Below are positions 19,578 through 31,239 of a stretch of 64,000 bases of DNA, in pieces. The stretch is from Diadophis punctatus similis. Lineage: Eukaryota > Chordata > Lepidosauria > Squamata > Dipsadidae. Numbering within the stretch: the first letter of the stretch is position 1; every line of letters begins with the position of its first letter. Under the pieces are notes generated by a model. That model had not been told where the DNA came from. It saw only the letters and a program-made list of their open reading frames with translations, and made no database searches. The position numbers and the translations under genes were made by a program. The stretch lies in the NCBI GenBank assembly GCA_023053685.1, contig JALIGW010000010.1, positions 12,508,919 to 12,572,918 on the forward strand, written 5' to 3'.

Positions 19578-20452
19578 GATACTCAGCTTAGGAATCTGGT
19601 AAATGAGATAGGAAAACAATGTCCTTGGTATCCTGAATGTGGATCTCTAAAGCTCAGAGATTGGGAAAGGATAGGCAAGACAGTTCATTCAGAATCTCAT
19701 GCAGCAATAGAAATACTTAAATGCTGGCATCAATGTCGTTATATTGTTGAAAAGATTAATCCATTAAACCAGATGATGGCTCAACTTACTAAAGATCCCC
19801 CTCCTCCATATAGTACTTTGCAAATTGTCCCTCCTACGACTCCAATGTCATCTCATGAATCTTCTCCAGTAGTAAAAAATACTGGTCTGATTCATAAAAT
19901 GCTAGAGGAAGAATTAGAAAAAGGACAAGGTGATCCTCATGAAATTACAGAAATGTTTGCTGTTTGTCCAGTTTATGTCACAGGACAACTTGATGCTCAG
20001 GGAAGAAATATAGTTGAATATCGACCCTTATCATATCCTATTTTGAATGTAGATGTTAAAATTGTTCTTCCTGCACCAACTTTGCAAATTTCTTCTGAAT
20101 GTGCCTTTAAGAATTTTCAGAAAGCTGGTAAACCAGCACAAACTTTTTCAACCATTCAACAGAAACCTAATGAAGCATATACTGACTTCATTAAAGAAAA
20201 TGCTACTTCTGAATGCAGGAAAGCTATTATGGGATTAGGAAAGGATCCTGAATTGGCTGACATGATTAAAATTTGTCAAGATATAGGTTCTCCTAGTTAT
20301 CAAGCTAATTTGTTAGCTGCAGCCATGCGGCAAGGTAATAAACCCCAAGGAAATCGTTACAATTGTGGTAAACAGGAACATTTTAAGGAAGAATGCAGAG
20401 CTCTTGGCGGGGGTAATAATTCTCAGACATGTTCTATGTCTGGAGTAACTTA
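19578..20452 (+). pseudogene. ERV-A gag (matrix, capsid, nucleocapsid), 5' truncated
   Basis: An open frame of about 290 codons. It has a matrix-like N-terminal part (KQCPWYPECGSLKLRDWERI), a PPPPY late-domain motif near codon 75, a capsid C-terminal region with the major homology-like stretch KPNEAYTDFIKENA, and one zinc knuckle near the end. The knuckle has lost its first cysteine (R-Y-N-C...H....C). Organisation and capsid resemble beta-like (class II) retroviruses. The frame then runs into RT sequence because protease and the first part of pol are deleted. Confidence 0.85.
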
Positions 20453-20453
20453 A

Positions 20454-20808
20454 TTGGATGTCTCATTTGGTGCATAGTCTTCTCCCCTATGGATTAAATA
20501 TTGCACCAGAAAAAATTCAGCTACAAGCTAAATTTTTTGTACCTAGGACATAAAATGTTTCAATCTTATGCTGCACCAGTTATCTCACAATTACAAATCA
20601 AATCTCCTATTGCTTTAGTTCAGTTACAACAATTACTGGGAACTATTAATTGGGTATGCCCTTTCTTTAAATTGCCTACTTCTCTATTGTCCATTATTTA
20701 CATTATTGACTAAAGCTAAACATCCTAGTGATCTTATCTCAATCCCTCAGGAAGCTAGTCAAGCTGTTCAAGTGATATTGCAGTTGTTTGGGATTGCACC
20801 CAAAGTAC
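20454..20808 (+). pseudogene. ERV-A reverse transcriptase fragment (palm/thumb)
   Basis: Frames around 20501-20713 and 20690-20808 encode YLGHKMFQSYAAP, LVQLQQLLGTINWV and FFKLPTS, the segment after the catalytic YxDD box in class II retroviral RTs, with frameshifts between pieces. The catalytic box itself is gone with the deletion at 20453. The solo copia LTR follows. Confidence 0.8.
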
Positions 20809-20813
20809 CTACT

Positions 20814-21631
20814 TGTTACGAGGGGGTAAGGTTTGTCCCAACGAACCGTGAACCTGTTCACATGCAAATGCACTGGGGCTGAAATAAAACTGACAGAGGA
20901 GTCTTGTCAAAATATACTTTACTAAAAACATTAAAAAGGACTTATGTCTTTAAAACACATCAATAACAAACACTATATCTTCATTAGCTGAAGCCAGGCC
21001 GTCTCCCTAAATTCCTCTCCTGCAATACTGAAACCAGTCCTCTTAACCCTTTCCAAAGGGAAAAGAAAAACTAACACAACACTAAGTAGCTTCAGGATTG
21101 ATACATCATCGAGGCAGTGGAAAGTGGCAGCATAGGCTTCTCAGCAATGATGTATGAGAAAGTCCTGAGTCAATCACCTGTAGAGTTGATCCAATCAGCA
21201 TCGTGGCTTGAAGCTCCTAGCAGGGGAATTCTCCAACTCTCCCTCTTGGTCGTGGCTCTAGCAGCAGCAGCAGCCACAGCTCGGAGACAACAGCAGATGC
21301 TAGCTTGCAGGCACAAGCTAGCTTCCACGCTCAGCTCAGCAAAGGCAAGCTTTCTTCTCTCTTCTCTCTGGCTTTCTGGCTCTGAGCTCCAGCTTAGCTC
21401 AGGCATTTAGTGACTTTGTTTCAGCTCATTCTCACTCAGCTTGGCTCTGGATCTACTCTCCTCATAGGGGCAATGGCAGGCAGCAAGCTCCTGCTTATAT
21501 AGTGAATCAGTGGGCAATTAACTAGGGCGGGAAGGCTTGTAGTTAATTGCAAAACGGAGATTGGCTTGTTTGAATCTTCACAGTTTGTAACTAATCTGAT
21601 AGTCACAGCAATCCTGGCAATACTCTTGACA
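20814..21631 (-). mobile_element. Solo LTR of the copia-1 family
   Basis: 818 bp, plus-strand ends TGTTACGAGG...CTCTTGACA, with a perfect 5-bp duplication CTACT (20809-20813 and 21632-21636). It matches the copia-1 5' LTR throughout. No internal region remains, so it arose by LTR-LTR recombination after insertion into ERV-A pol. Confidence 0.95.
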
Positions 21632-21636
21632 CTACT

Positions 21637-22290
21637 ACTATTGGTATTATCTTTGCTTCCTTTTGCCACAGTCATTTTACTTCTGTTTGCAGATCTTAAT
21701 ATTTTGTGATTTTTTTCCATGTAATTCTGTTCCTTTCTTTTTTTCTCTCATAGATATTTTCATAGATATTTTCCAAAATGCAAGGTCTTAGTTTATTGCT
21801 TTTGCCAACACCTCAAACTCCTACTGGAAGTATTGGCAGTGCTATCCTTCCAACAAATTTATCTTGTAGAATGGTTATATTTATCCCATGGTACTCATCA
21901 AAATATTTATCCTTACACTCAGGCTTTAGCTGAGCTCTGTGCAACTGGTCGTACACTAGCACTTGCTAGAGTTGGCCAGGATTTTATTAAAATCATTTTT
22001 CCTATTTCTAAATCTGAATTTGAATTTGCATTTCAGACAGTTTTATCTTTTCAAATAGCCTTAGCAGATTTTGTAGGCGAAATTACTTTTCATCTTCCCA
22101 AAGATCCTCGTCTTACCTTAGCTATTTCTGCACCTTTACAATTGATTAATTTACATACATTTATGCCTTTGAAAAATGCTCCTACCATTTTCACAGATGG
22201 AGGAAAGACTCAAGGGGTATTGCTTTTCAGGATGATTTTTCTCTGGAATGGAGAACTCAGTACACTCTTCCTCAAACTACTCCTCAACTC
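21637..22290 (+). pseudogene. ERV-A RT connection and RNase H start
   Basis: Broken plus frames from about 21770: TQALAELCATGRTLALARVGQDF and LVKNAPTIF-type connection sequence, ending in TIFTDGGKTQG (about 22184), which holds the first catalytic Asp of RNase H. At least two frameshifts are seen (about 21835 and 22215). Confidence 0.75.
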
Positions 22291-23151
22291 TCAGAATTGG
22301 CAGCTATCATATTAGCTTTTCAGCAATTTTCTTCTAGTGCTGTTAACATTATTTCTGATTCTCATTATGTCTGTCAGTTAGTTCATAATCTCCCTGGAGC
22401 TTACTTAGCACCTAGGATTGATGCTAATCTTATGGCTCTTTTCCTCACTCTTCAACAACTTCTTCAGGAACAACAGCACCCTTATTCTACCTTACCAAGA
22501 TTTCTATCAGAAGGTAATCACTATGTTGATCATGCTGTACATTCCTCTATCTTGTGGTCACTCTTTACTGATCCATTTCAAAGCCATCAATTCTTTCACC
22601 AAAATGCTAAAGGACTGGCTCAATCTTGTAGTATTTCTCTATCACAACAAATTGTTGCTGCTTGTCCCCATTGTGTTGGATTTTCTAATATTCCTCATTC
22701 TGGTGTTAATCCTCGAGGATTTTACAATCCAATGATTTATGGCAAATGGATGTGACTCATGTCCCTCAATTATCTCCTTGGAAATATGTTCATATTTCTG
22801 TGGATACTTATTCTGGTGTTCTTTGGGCAACTCCTCAGCATAGAGAAACCTCTTCTCGTGTCATCTCATATCTATATTCTGCCATTACTGCTCTTGGAAG
22901 ACCATGTCATCCTAAAACTGATAATGCTCCTGCTTATACTTCTATTCTTTTCTTGATTTTTGTTCCAATGTTGGAACATTGTTCTTACTCATGGTATTCC
23001 CTATAATTCTACTGGTCAAGCAATTGTGGAATGATTGTGGAATGCACTTTCAAACAATATTTAGAAAAACAATTAAAAGGAGTGAAATTCCGTACTCCAT
23101 GCCTTGCAAATATTCAACAACAAGTAAGTAAAGTTTTATTTACTCTTAATC
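22290..23151 (+). pseudogene. ERV-A RNase H end and integrase
   Basis: Frame 22297-22740 continues RNase H (QLSELAAIILAFQQF, IISDSHYVCQL, EGNHYVDHAV) and holds the integrase zinc motif HQFFHQNAKGL...CPHC. Frame 22746-23006 gives the integrase core with MDVTHVP, VDTYSGVLWA and KTDNAPAY, so two of the three catalytic acids are visible. A frameshift near 22960-23040 affects the third, and the C-terminal helix KVLFTLNRI ends at the CR1 insertion. Confidence 0.82.
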
Positions 23152-23590
23152 GCATCCTTGACATAAATTGTTTCAACTCCTACCCTCAAAACGACGCTAT
23201 ACAGCACTGCACACCAAGACAACTAGACACAAGAACAGTTTTTTCCCGAACGTCATCACTCTGCTAAACAAATAATTCCCTCACCACTGTCAAACTATTC
23301 ACTAAGGCTGCATTACTATTACTATTAGTCTTCTCATCATTCCTATCACAAATCTCCTCCCACTTATGACTGTATGACTGTAACTTGTTGCTTGTATCCT
23401 TATAATTTATATTAATATTGATTGTTTCCTGATTGCTTATTTGTACCCTATGACAATCATTAAGTGTTCTACCTCATGATTCTTGACAAATGTCTCTTTT
23501 CTTTTAGTGTACACTGAGAGCATATGCACCAAAGACAAATTCCTTGTGTGTACAATCAGACTTGGTCAATAAAGAATTCTATTCTATTCT
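23152..23590 (+). mobile_element. CR1 LINE 3' end with (ATTCT)n tail
   Basis: A 5'-truncated CR1 (snake L3-like) 3' end: TTTTTTCCCGAACGTCATCA early, then ATGACTGTATGACTGTAAC, GTACACTGAGAGCATATG and a terminal AATAAAGAATTCTATTCTATTCT. AATC (23148-23151 and 23591-23594) flanks it. It splits the ERV-A integrase. The pentanucleotide tail is the type that seeds AATAG microsatellites in snake genomes. Confidence 0.88.
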
Positions 23591-23990
23591 AATCAAATTA
23601 ATATTTCTTTTCACAATTTGACTGCTTATGAGCGTCATTTGACTGCTTATGAGCGCCAAGAACCATTGCCTAGACCATTGATTTATTATCAAGCTCTACC
23701 GGATAAAACCTGGTTAGGGCCTATATAATTAATAACCTGGGGAAGGGGTTTTGCAGCTGTACTTATTCCTACAGGTCCTGTGTGGGTCTCAGCTAAGTGT
23801 GTGCATCCAGCACATGATAGCGTGGCATCAGAGTTCCAGCCATCCAAGACCAGAACTACAGAAGGTGATGCTCCAGGAAGCACAGCGCCCCCTTCGTCCA
23901 GTACGATGCCCTCGAGGACCCAATGTGACATGGGGAGCAGTGAAGAAGACAACATCAAAAGCTCAGCAGATCTTATGGGAACAGAACAAA
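23591..23990 (+). pseudogene. ERV-A integrase C-terminus
   Basis: Encodes the integrase tail with LPRPLIYYQALPDKTWLGPI, a stop, then ITWGRGFAAVLIPTGPVWV, the C-terminal domain pattern of class II integrases. A 19-20 nt tandem duplication (ATTTGACTGCTTATGAGCG, about 23618-23656) is present. Confidence 0.72.
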
Positions 23991-23999
23991 CCGTAAACT

Positions 24000-24990
24000 C
24001 CCGAGCATCTATGCTCTGCCATCTTTGCGGTTATCACTGCCAATTCACTTCTCATTGTTTGTATTTTCACTCTTTTCCCTCCTTCACTAGCAGTGGAGCC
24101 TCCCATTGTAACCCATGATTTACACAAACATCTTACATACAATTTGTGGACACATCTGGCCAAACAAGCCAACTGTAGATATGCATATGCTGCTTGGTAA
24201 TTGTTTGATTCCTGTTTGTACGCCTCTTTCTGCAATTCTTAAGGAAACATCACTAAATATGTTTTAAATGACAATCAAATTCAATATGTACATTTACAAA
24301 TTGGGGACCTGTTACTAAAACTCTTCCTGTTCACGTTGCCTCTTTCTTTACACCTTATGTTGCTAGTGGAAATAATATTACATATGCTCAGATTAAGAAT
24401 TGTACCACTTCTTCTGCTAAGCCTATCTGTATATTCACTGGGATTTCTTCATGGAATTGCTCTCAATATCAAAACATATCTTTTAATTATGTACATATTA
24501 TACTTCCTGCTGGTTGGCTTTTTACATGTGGCCAATGGACTTTTAATTATATTCCTGCTAATTTATCTGAAACCCAATGTTGTTTAAGTCATCTTACTGC
24601 TGTTTTACCTACAAAGGAAGATATCATTCATCATTCTAGAAGATCTTCTATAGCCCTTGATGAATCATGCAACAGTGAAGTCTTTCTTCTCAATAAGGCT
24701 GAATACGTTTCCCCCGCTGTATCCATAGTTGGTGTGCCTGCTTTAGCAATTCTCAATCAACGAATTGCTCATTGCCTTGCCTGCTCTTTAGCCAAAAATA
24801 TCAATGCTACAACTTTAGCTATTGCAGCATTAAATCAAGAACAGATTGAACTTCAACATGCAATTCTGGACAATAGAGCTGCTATAGATTTTTTATTGTT
24901 AATACATCACTTGGGTTATGAATCTATAAAAAATATGTGTTGTTTTAATATTTCTGATAAATCTCAAATTGTAAAACATCAATTAGATAC
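24000..24990 (+). pseudogene. ERV-A env (SU and most of TM ectodomain)
   Basis: Broken plus frames from about 24000. A hydrophobic leader-like stretch comes first, then surface-subunit pieces (NNITYAQIKNC, LPAGWLFTCGQW). Frame 24734-25000 gives the TM ectodomain: a hydrophobic segment placed between two cysteines (24665-24780, an internal fusion-loop arrangement), a heptad region, the immunosuppressive-like segment DNRAAIDFLLL, and MCCF. The first cysteine of the expected CX6CC is a tyrosine here. This TM layout is of the alpharetrovirus type. ERV-B is inserted after codon HQLDT, and a few more TM codons follow at 34091. Confidence 0.8.
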
Positions 24991-25520
24991 TGATAGAAAT
25001 ATCAAAAAAATAGTAACAGGAAACCAGATAAGCAATAAAATCAGTTTATTTAAAAACTTCCTTGGCCAAGAGACCTCCCCACCAGAAGATACAACTCTGG
25101 AGCAAAAGGAGGAGGTAAGACTGCCTTCCAGGTAAAAGGTTTAAATACATTTCATAAACCGCACCTTACTCCTCCCCCTTACATAACACATTACACATCA
25201 TACTTTGGGTTTTTCCAAGCTGGAAGACCCCCAGAAGTTATCCATTATGCTGATGTCTCCACACTTCCTTTCTCTGGGCTATCAGGTACTTTTTCCCAGA
25301 GCACATATCCTGTCAACACTTCCTTTTTGTACATTCACATCTTTCTCAGCATAATTTTGATACAAACATCCTGTATTTGGTCAGTGTGAATATAGCTGAC
25401 ATACAGAAAAATACATGTGGTTATACAATATGATTTTTCATTAGAGATAGATTCAAAATGGTTGAGCTATGGCCTGTATTATATATCTTTATTAACAAGA
25501 ATAAATTCATTTTTCTCACA
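24991..25520 (-). repeat. 3' LTR of ERV-B
   Basis: Positions 24991-25482 match 33598-34090 almost exactly (two substitutions and one A-run length change). On the minus strand the LTR probably starts TGTGAGAAAA (25520), preceded by a purine tract GGGAGAGGAAGG, has a TATTTAAA promoter-like box near 25140 and an AATAAA signal near 25053, and ends at TATCA. The first about 38 nt of U3 (25483-25520) are not found in the 5' copy. Confidence 0.88.
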
Positions 25521-25548
25521 ATCCTTCCTCTCCCATTTGATCAATTTC

Positions 25549-26256
25549 TTATTCTTGTAATTGCTCTTGTATCTCCTGCAACATTATATGCATTTCCTGT
25601 TTATTTAGGGTCCTCTGCCCTAACTTTTTCGCTTTACTTTTCTTACAACAGCACTTACTGCATTTGATACAGACAGGCATACATTTCACACAGACACAAG
25701 ATATAAGGCATACAACTTTAATGAATATAATGCCTACAAATAGGTCTTTCAACCAAGCAAAGGTAGGCATCCAACAAGTCAACATACTCCATAACCCTTT
25801 AAATGCAGAATTCTCAGTTTCATGTTGTAGGTGGGTAGTAATATTATGCAAGGCTTGTAGTTTAGATTCAATAAATCGTGATTTATCTTCTCTATCAAAG
25901 CAACATAATCCTTGGAATTCTTCACAACCATGGCTCATCCTTAATAAGATATAATCAATAGCAACACGGTTCTGCAATAAAGACTTCCTTATCTCTCCCA
26001 TTTCATCAGCCAAAGCTGCTATGGCAGACGAAGTTTCATTAATACTTTTTGCCAAAGCACAAGCAAGATGTCCTATCTGCTTATGATTATATTGTGTTGC
26101 AAACCAAGGAAATATGCCTAGAAGTCCAGCTTCTACTTTAGATAATATTACTACCTCATCACTACATCCTGCATCAATCTGTATGAACCTTCTTCCTCTA
26201 TAACTCCTACTGGCAGTATGTCCAGTTATGTTATACTGCACTGGAGATATAGGCCA
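25549..26256 (-). pseudogene. ERV-B env, transmembrane subunit
   Basis: Same frame as the SU segment, separated by one in-frame TAA (26257-26259). It shows a basic RGRR motif compatible with a furin-type site, then a hydrophobic internal segment bracketed by cysteines, a heptad region with LLQNRVAIDYILL, an intact CX6CC (CEEFQGLCC), a membrane span (about residues 165-190) and a Cys-rich cytoplasmic tail. In retroviruses this subunit drives fusion. The class I pol with an alpharetrovirus-like TM is notable. Confidence 0.88.
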
Positions 26257-27546
26257 TTATATGGATATGATATGTGAATCCTGTATCACCAGGTGAGGTT
26301 CACCCCCCCTTTTAGGTGTTTCTGCATGTTCAGATTCATGTTTCTCACCTGTAATGTCTTTTGCACTATCCTTTGTTATTGTAGTCTTCTTTGTGGGTAT
26401 GCAGTTACTATGATACAGGGTAGCATTCATCATTTCATAATAAAACTGTGTTTCTTGATTAATGTTCTTAAAATGTGTTACTCCCATAAATGTGGTCAGG
26501 CGTCCAATAGTACATGGCCCTCGCACTGCATGTGCGGGAATATATGCAAAAGTGTATAAGCCACAAAACAAAAACCATCCTTTAGGTAAATATAACACCT
26601 GTCCTAATGCATCCACCTCTTCAGTCTCAGTGCAAGCAAACACACGCTCAGTAGGCACAGGTGTATATGTAACTCTTTCTAACTTCTTTTCTGGTTGTTT
26701 GTATATAACGCAATCATAAGCTGGCAAAATGTTTTTCACTTCAATTACCAGTTTCTTCTGATTGGTCCATTTACTGGGCTTAATTGGATGACCAAACAAA
26801 GTAATCACCTTTGATAGATTATAATTGTTAGGTTCAATAATGATCTTTGCTTCTTCAAAGAAAATTTTTCCAGGGACTGGTACACCCATAAAACATGTAG
26901 ACATAATATTCGAAACTGTTGTCTCTCCCTTCACACAAAAGGATGAACTATTCAAAGCCACTTTCATTAAGTCGAGAAAAATATTTCCCTCTTTCTTCAC
27001 AGGCTCTTCTCTTACATGTCGTGTGTACCTAAGTGGTGCTTTCAAATATCCCACAGTACATCTTCCTTTCCACGTAAAAGGTAGACCTGACAATGCTATA
27101 TTGCCACATAAAAACATAAGCTTAGATGGGGCTTTTATTTCTCTATATGGCAACATCAATCCTTCCTCTAAAATTCTGAATTTCTTATAGGAAGGTGTAA
27201 AATTGCCATATTTCTCATAACATTGGTTATGTATAGCTTCCATTCTGTTGGACACGTCTCTATGATGAACAGCTACATCATATGTATGGTTACACTTTGG
27301 ATATTTACCAAGTGGTATGCCATCACTAAAGGTAGATCTTATACAAATTCCAGCCTCAAATTCCGGCTCAATCAGTGTCAGTGATGTATGTATCTGGGAA
27401 AATCGTTGTTCAAGTTTAGTATGGAAACACAACTGCTGCCACGTTATTGGATAACTCGGCAAAACAGCAAAAGTTCCCATCCCTACTTGAAGATACATCC
27501 ATATTCCCCAGAAGACAATAATCACCCTTACTGGCGAACTATTCAT
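26257..27546 (-). pseudogene. ERV-B env, surface subunit
   Basis: An open minus frame. The Met at 27546 is preferred over 27618 because it is followed by a short hydrophobic signal-peptide-like stretch (VRVIIVFWGIWMYLQVG). It has numerous cysteines and several N-glycosylation motifs (for example CNHT, NSSS, NATL). It ends in a single in-frame TAA before the TM part. In the family this subunit binds the receptor. The receptor type cannot be read from the sequence. Confidence 0.85.
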
Positions 27547-27762
27547 GTTTTCAGTGGACTGCCCCCCCCCCGTATATGTGCAATGTGTGTATATGCACTC
27601 AAACTTCAACGCAATCACTCCGGGGACTTACATCCACATACTTCCACAACATGTAACCATAGCACTCTACTATGTCCTTTCTCAATATGATCAATAACAC
27701 AATATAAAAATTTATTACTCCTATCCAAATAAGCAACTCTATTTCCTAGTCCCAAGTTGCCA

Positions 27763-30700
27763 TCAATTAGTATTGCTTCTTCTAAATGTCAATTTAAGAG
27801 GGTCTGTTGCCTTAGCAGTCACTGTCCAGCCATGTGGTGCAGCCACTGGTCCTTTCACACGCGAATAATGGACCCAGCCTCTCTCCTCAGTCCGAACAGC
27901 CGACTCAGTAGTCAACAGCACTTGAAACAGTCCTTCCCACTGTGATTGGAGTTTATGTTCCTTTAGAGCTTTAATCAGGACCCAGTCACCGCTCTTAAAG
28001 TCATGTATTTGAAAATCAAGAGGAGGAGTCTGTGCCAATAGTCCTTTGGTCCTTAAAAGAGAAAAACACTGGGACAGTCCTTGTACATATTTACGAAGGA
28101 AAACATCTTTCAATTCAATTCTAGGCATTTCCACTCCCCCAGTATAAGGTATACCAAACATCATTTCATATGGAGAAATTCCAATGTCCTTCCTTGGACT
28201 TGTTCTAATCCGCAATAATGCTAAAGGTAAACATTTTGTCAGGGTAGCTGCAATTCTAAAATTAACTTCTTTAAGGTATTTTTCAAGGTCTGGTTCATCT
28301 TTTCAACTTTCCCACTCAAAGTAGGACAACATGCTAAATGAAACTGCCAATCAATACCCAAATGGGTCATTATCTGATTCACTACCTTGGCTGTAAAATG
28401 TGTACCTCTATCACTATCAATAGTTTCCACCAACCCATATCTAGGGACAATCTGCTCCAGTATTATTTTCACCGTCATCTGAGCATTTGCCCTCACACAT
28501 GGAAATGCCTCCACCCAACCAGTTAAATGATCCACTATTACTAGCAGATACTTCAAAGTCCCCACAGTTGGCATCTCAGTATAATCCACTTGGATTCGTT
28601 GGAAAGGCCATACTGCCAATTCTCTACCACCTCCCACTTGTTTTTGCATGATTTTCTTGTTTATTCTAATGCAATGTATACATTTTCTCAATATCTGCAT
28701 AGCAATTACATACATTCCTCTACATATATACTTTCTCCTCACAAAGTCAATCAATGCTTGTGTACCCCAATGGGTCCCTTCATGTACACGCTCGAGAATG
28801 TTTCTCATAATAGGTTTATTCACCATTTGCAACCCATTCCTTGTCATCCATTTCCCATTTATTTCTTCCACACCTTCTTCAATCATTTGGCTTTCCTCCT
28901 CTCTCGTGAATTTTGGCTTCACATCCCATTCAAGAGTAGGAATTATTACCATTATCTCTGTTTTCTTCCCCATCCTTGCCGCTTCTTTTGCAGCTTCATC
29001 CGCTAACCTATTTCCTAAAATTAACTTTGAGGAACCTCTTCTATGTGCTTCTACATGTACAACAGCCAACCTCTCCGGCCTCTCGGCTGCCTTCAAAACA
29101 GATTTAATAAGCTCTATTTGTTTCAGCTCCTTTCCCTTACTGGTTATCAAACCCTGTTCCATCCAAATCTTCCCAAAGGTATGCAAAATACCATAGGCAT
29201 ATTTAGAGTCTGTATAAATATTACCTACTTCATTTGCCAATAATTTCAACGCTTGTAGTAAAGCAAATACTTCACATGTCTGCGCCGACCGTTCGGTCGG
29301 TAATCTCCCAGCTTCCAATAGTTCTCCACTATCTCCATCCACTACTGCATAACCATTCTTCCTCTTCCCTTCCTCCACTCTTGAGGATCCGTCAATGAAC
29401 AAATTCACACCTCCTCCATCGGACTATCTTCCAAATCCTCACGCACTTTCGTTTGCAAATCTATTGCTTGTACGCAATCATGTTCCACATTTTCCCATTC
29501 CTTCCTTTCTCCTGATAAGAATTCAGCTGGATTCAGATTCCTATCAATGGAAAGAACTAAATTTTCTTGCGATAACAAAATCACCTCATATTGCAGCAGC
29601 CTAGCATGAGTAAGCCACCTATGAGCTTTCTGAGTCAAAATTGTTCTCACCTGGTGCGGACTACACACCACTAATAATCCTCCAAACGTCAACTTTCTAC
29701 TCTCCTCAACCAACAAAGCCGTGGCAGCTACAGCCTGTACACATAAAGGCCATCCTCGTACCACCGGATCCATTAGCTTAGACAAAAACGCTACTGGTTT
29801 CTTCCTACCAGCCCATACCTGAGCCAACACTCCCTTAGCTACTCCATCTTCCACTGCTACAAACAAGTGAAAAGGCTTTTCCAAATCAGGTAAACTCAAG
29901 ACAGCTGCTTGTATCATAGCTTTCTTCAACTCCTCTAATCTGTCTCTATCTTCTTCCTTCTATGTCACTTCCCATGGTTCTTCCTCCAACAACTTCTCAT
30001 ATAAGAATTTAACCTTGTCAGTATATCCATCTATCCACAACCGGCAGTACCCTACCAGTACTAACAACTTCCTAACCTCCTTCTTATTCCTAGGCAAAGG
30101 TTGCATCACTATTCCTTCTATCCTTTCTGGATTTATTTTTTTGCTTCATTGACTAATCAAGTGTCCTAAATATTTCACCTCTGTCTCTACATACTGTAGC
30201 TTCTTCCTTGACACTCTCAAACCCTGACTTCCCAAAAAATTCAACAACTCATTTGTTCCTTGCTCTACCACCCCTTTCTTCTCTCCTGACAATAACAAAT
30301 CATCGACATATTGTAACAACTGCAACCCCTCAGGTGGACTAAACTGTTCCAACACTTGTTCCAATATCTGTCCAAACAGATTTGGACTTTCAGAAAATCC
30401 CTGTGGTAACACACACCACCTATATTGCTGTGTTCTATGTGTATCTAGATCTGTCCATTCAAATGCAAAAATATCTCTTGATTCTTCTGCTAATGGACAA
30501 GTCCAAAAGGCATCCTTAAGATCTATTACACTAAATATTTATGACTATTAGGTATACGACCCAATACGTATATGGATTAGGAACAATCATATGGCGACTG
30601 GCAATCAATTCATTGATCCGTCTTAAATCATGGCAAAGGCAAACAGATCCATCAGGTTTTCTTACAGGTAATATTGGCGTATTATATTGTGACATCGCTG

Positions 30701-31148
30701 GTTCTATTAATCCATCCTTCAATAGTGTCTCTATCACTGTTTTCAAATCTTCCCTGCTCTCTATAGGAATCCTATATTGCTTCACCCTTACAGGTTCCGC
30801 ACCCTCCTTAAGGACTACCTTCAAAGGTGGAATATCCAAAACTCCCCTATTACCTGTTGCCTCCCAGACCAAGGGATCAATTTTACCTTCTTGGTCTTCT
30901 GTTAGGATACTCACAAAATATGTTCCTCTGGTGAATTTGAGCTCACATCCTAACAAGGACAGAGCATCCCTTCCCAAGAGATTACTGCCTGCCTCTGGCA
31001 CTAAGATGACATCTACCTGAATACTACATGTGCCATGTCTCAAACCAACATTCTTAATTAAAGGTACTTCAAAAGGCACTCCTTGTACACCCTTAATCCT
31101 TAAAACATCATTTCCCTTTTTAATTCCTTTTGGTAACTGGGGTATCAA
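27763..31148 (-). pseudogene. ERV-B protease-RT-RNase H-integrase, broken
   Basis: Pieces from the 5' side: 31148-30531 holds the end of protease (LLGRDAL) and the RT start (YRIPIESREDLK, VRKPDGSVCLCHDLRRIN); 30412-30146 holds LPQGFSESPNLF and LLQYVDDLLLSG; 29929-29405 is the RT connection; 29408-28239 is a long intact frame with RNase H (LFIDGSS, YTDSKYAYG) and integrase (zinc HxxTHWG...CIHC; core with VDYTEMP, SDRGTHF and SGKVEKMN); 28215-27763 is the integrase C-terminal domain (GDWVLIKALK, WEGLFQVLL, VHYSRVK). At least four frame breaks are seen, near 30560, 30140, 29930-29990 and 28225. The protease N-terminal catalytic part is in the disrupted stretch 31150-31240. Confidence 0.9.
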
Positions 31149-31239
31149 TTAAAAACACATATTCTTTGTTATCAGGTCCCATAAACAAATTTATCAAGGG
31201 CTCTTGGTGGGACCCCAAAATCAACAGCCCCTGACACCC

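Larger units (their letters stand above)
11442..24990 (+). mobile_element. ERV-A: decayed class II (beta/alpha-like) endogenous retrovirus, multiply interrupted
   Basis: Plus-strand pieces in order: a short gag fragment (11442-11485), gag (19578-20452), RT fragment (20454-20808), RT connection and RNase H (21637-22290), integrase (22290-23151 and 23591-23990), and env (about 24000-24990, with a few more codons at 34091-34163). The gaps are later insertions: L1 with copia-2 inside it (11486-19565), a solo copia LTR (20814-21631), a CR1 end (23152-23590) and ERV-B (24991-34090). Copia-1 abuts its left end. Protease and most of RT are deleted, and many stops are present. The 5' LTR is not seen; an LTR at 37989-38357 could be its 3' LTR. 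Confidence 0.82.
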
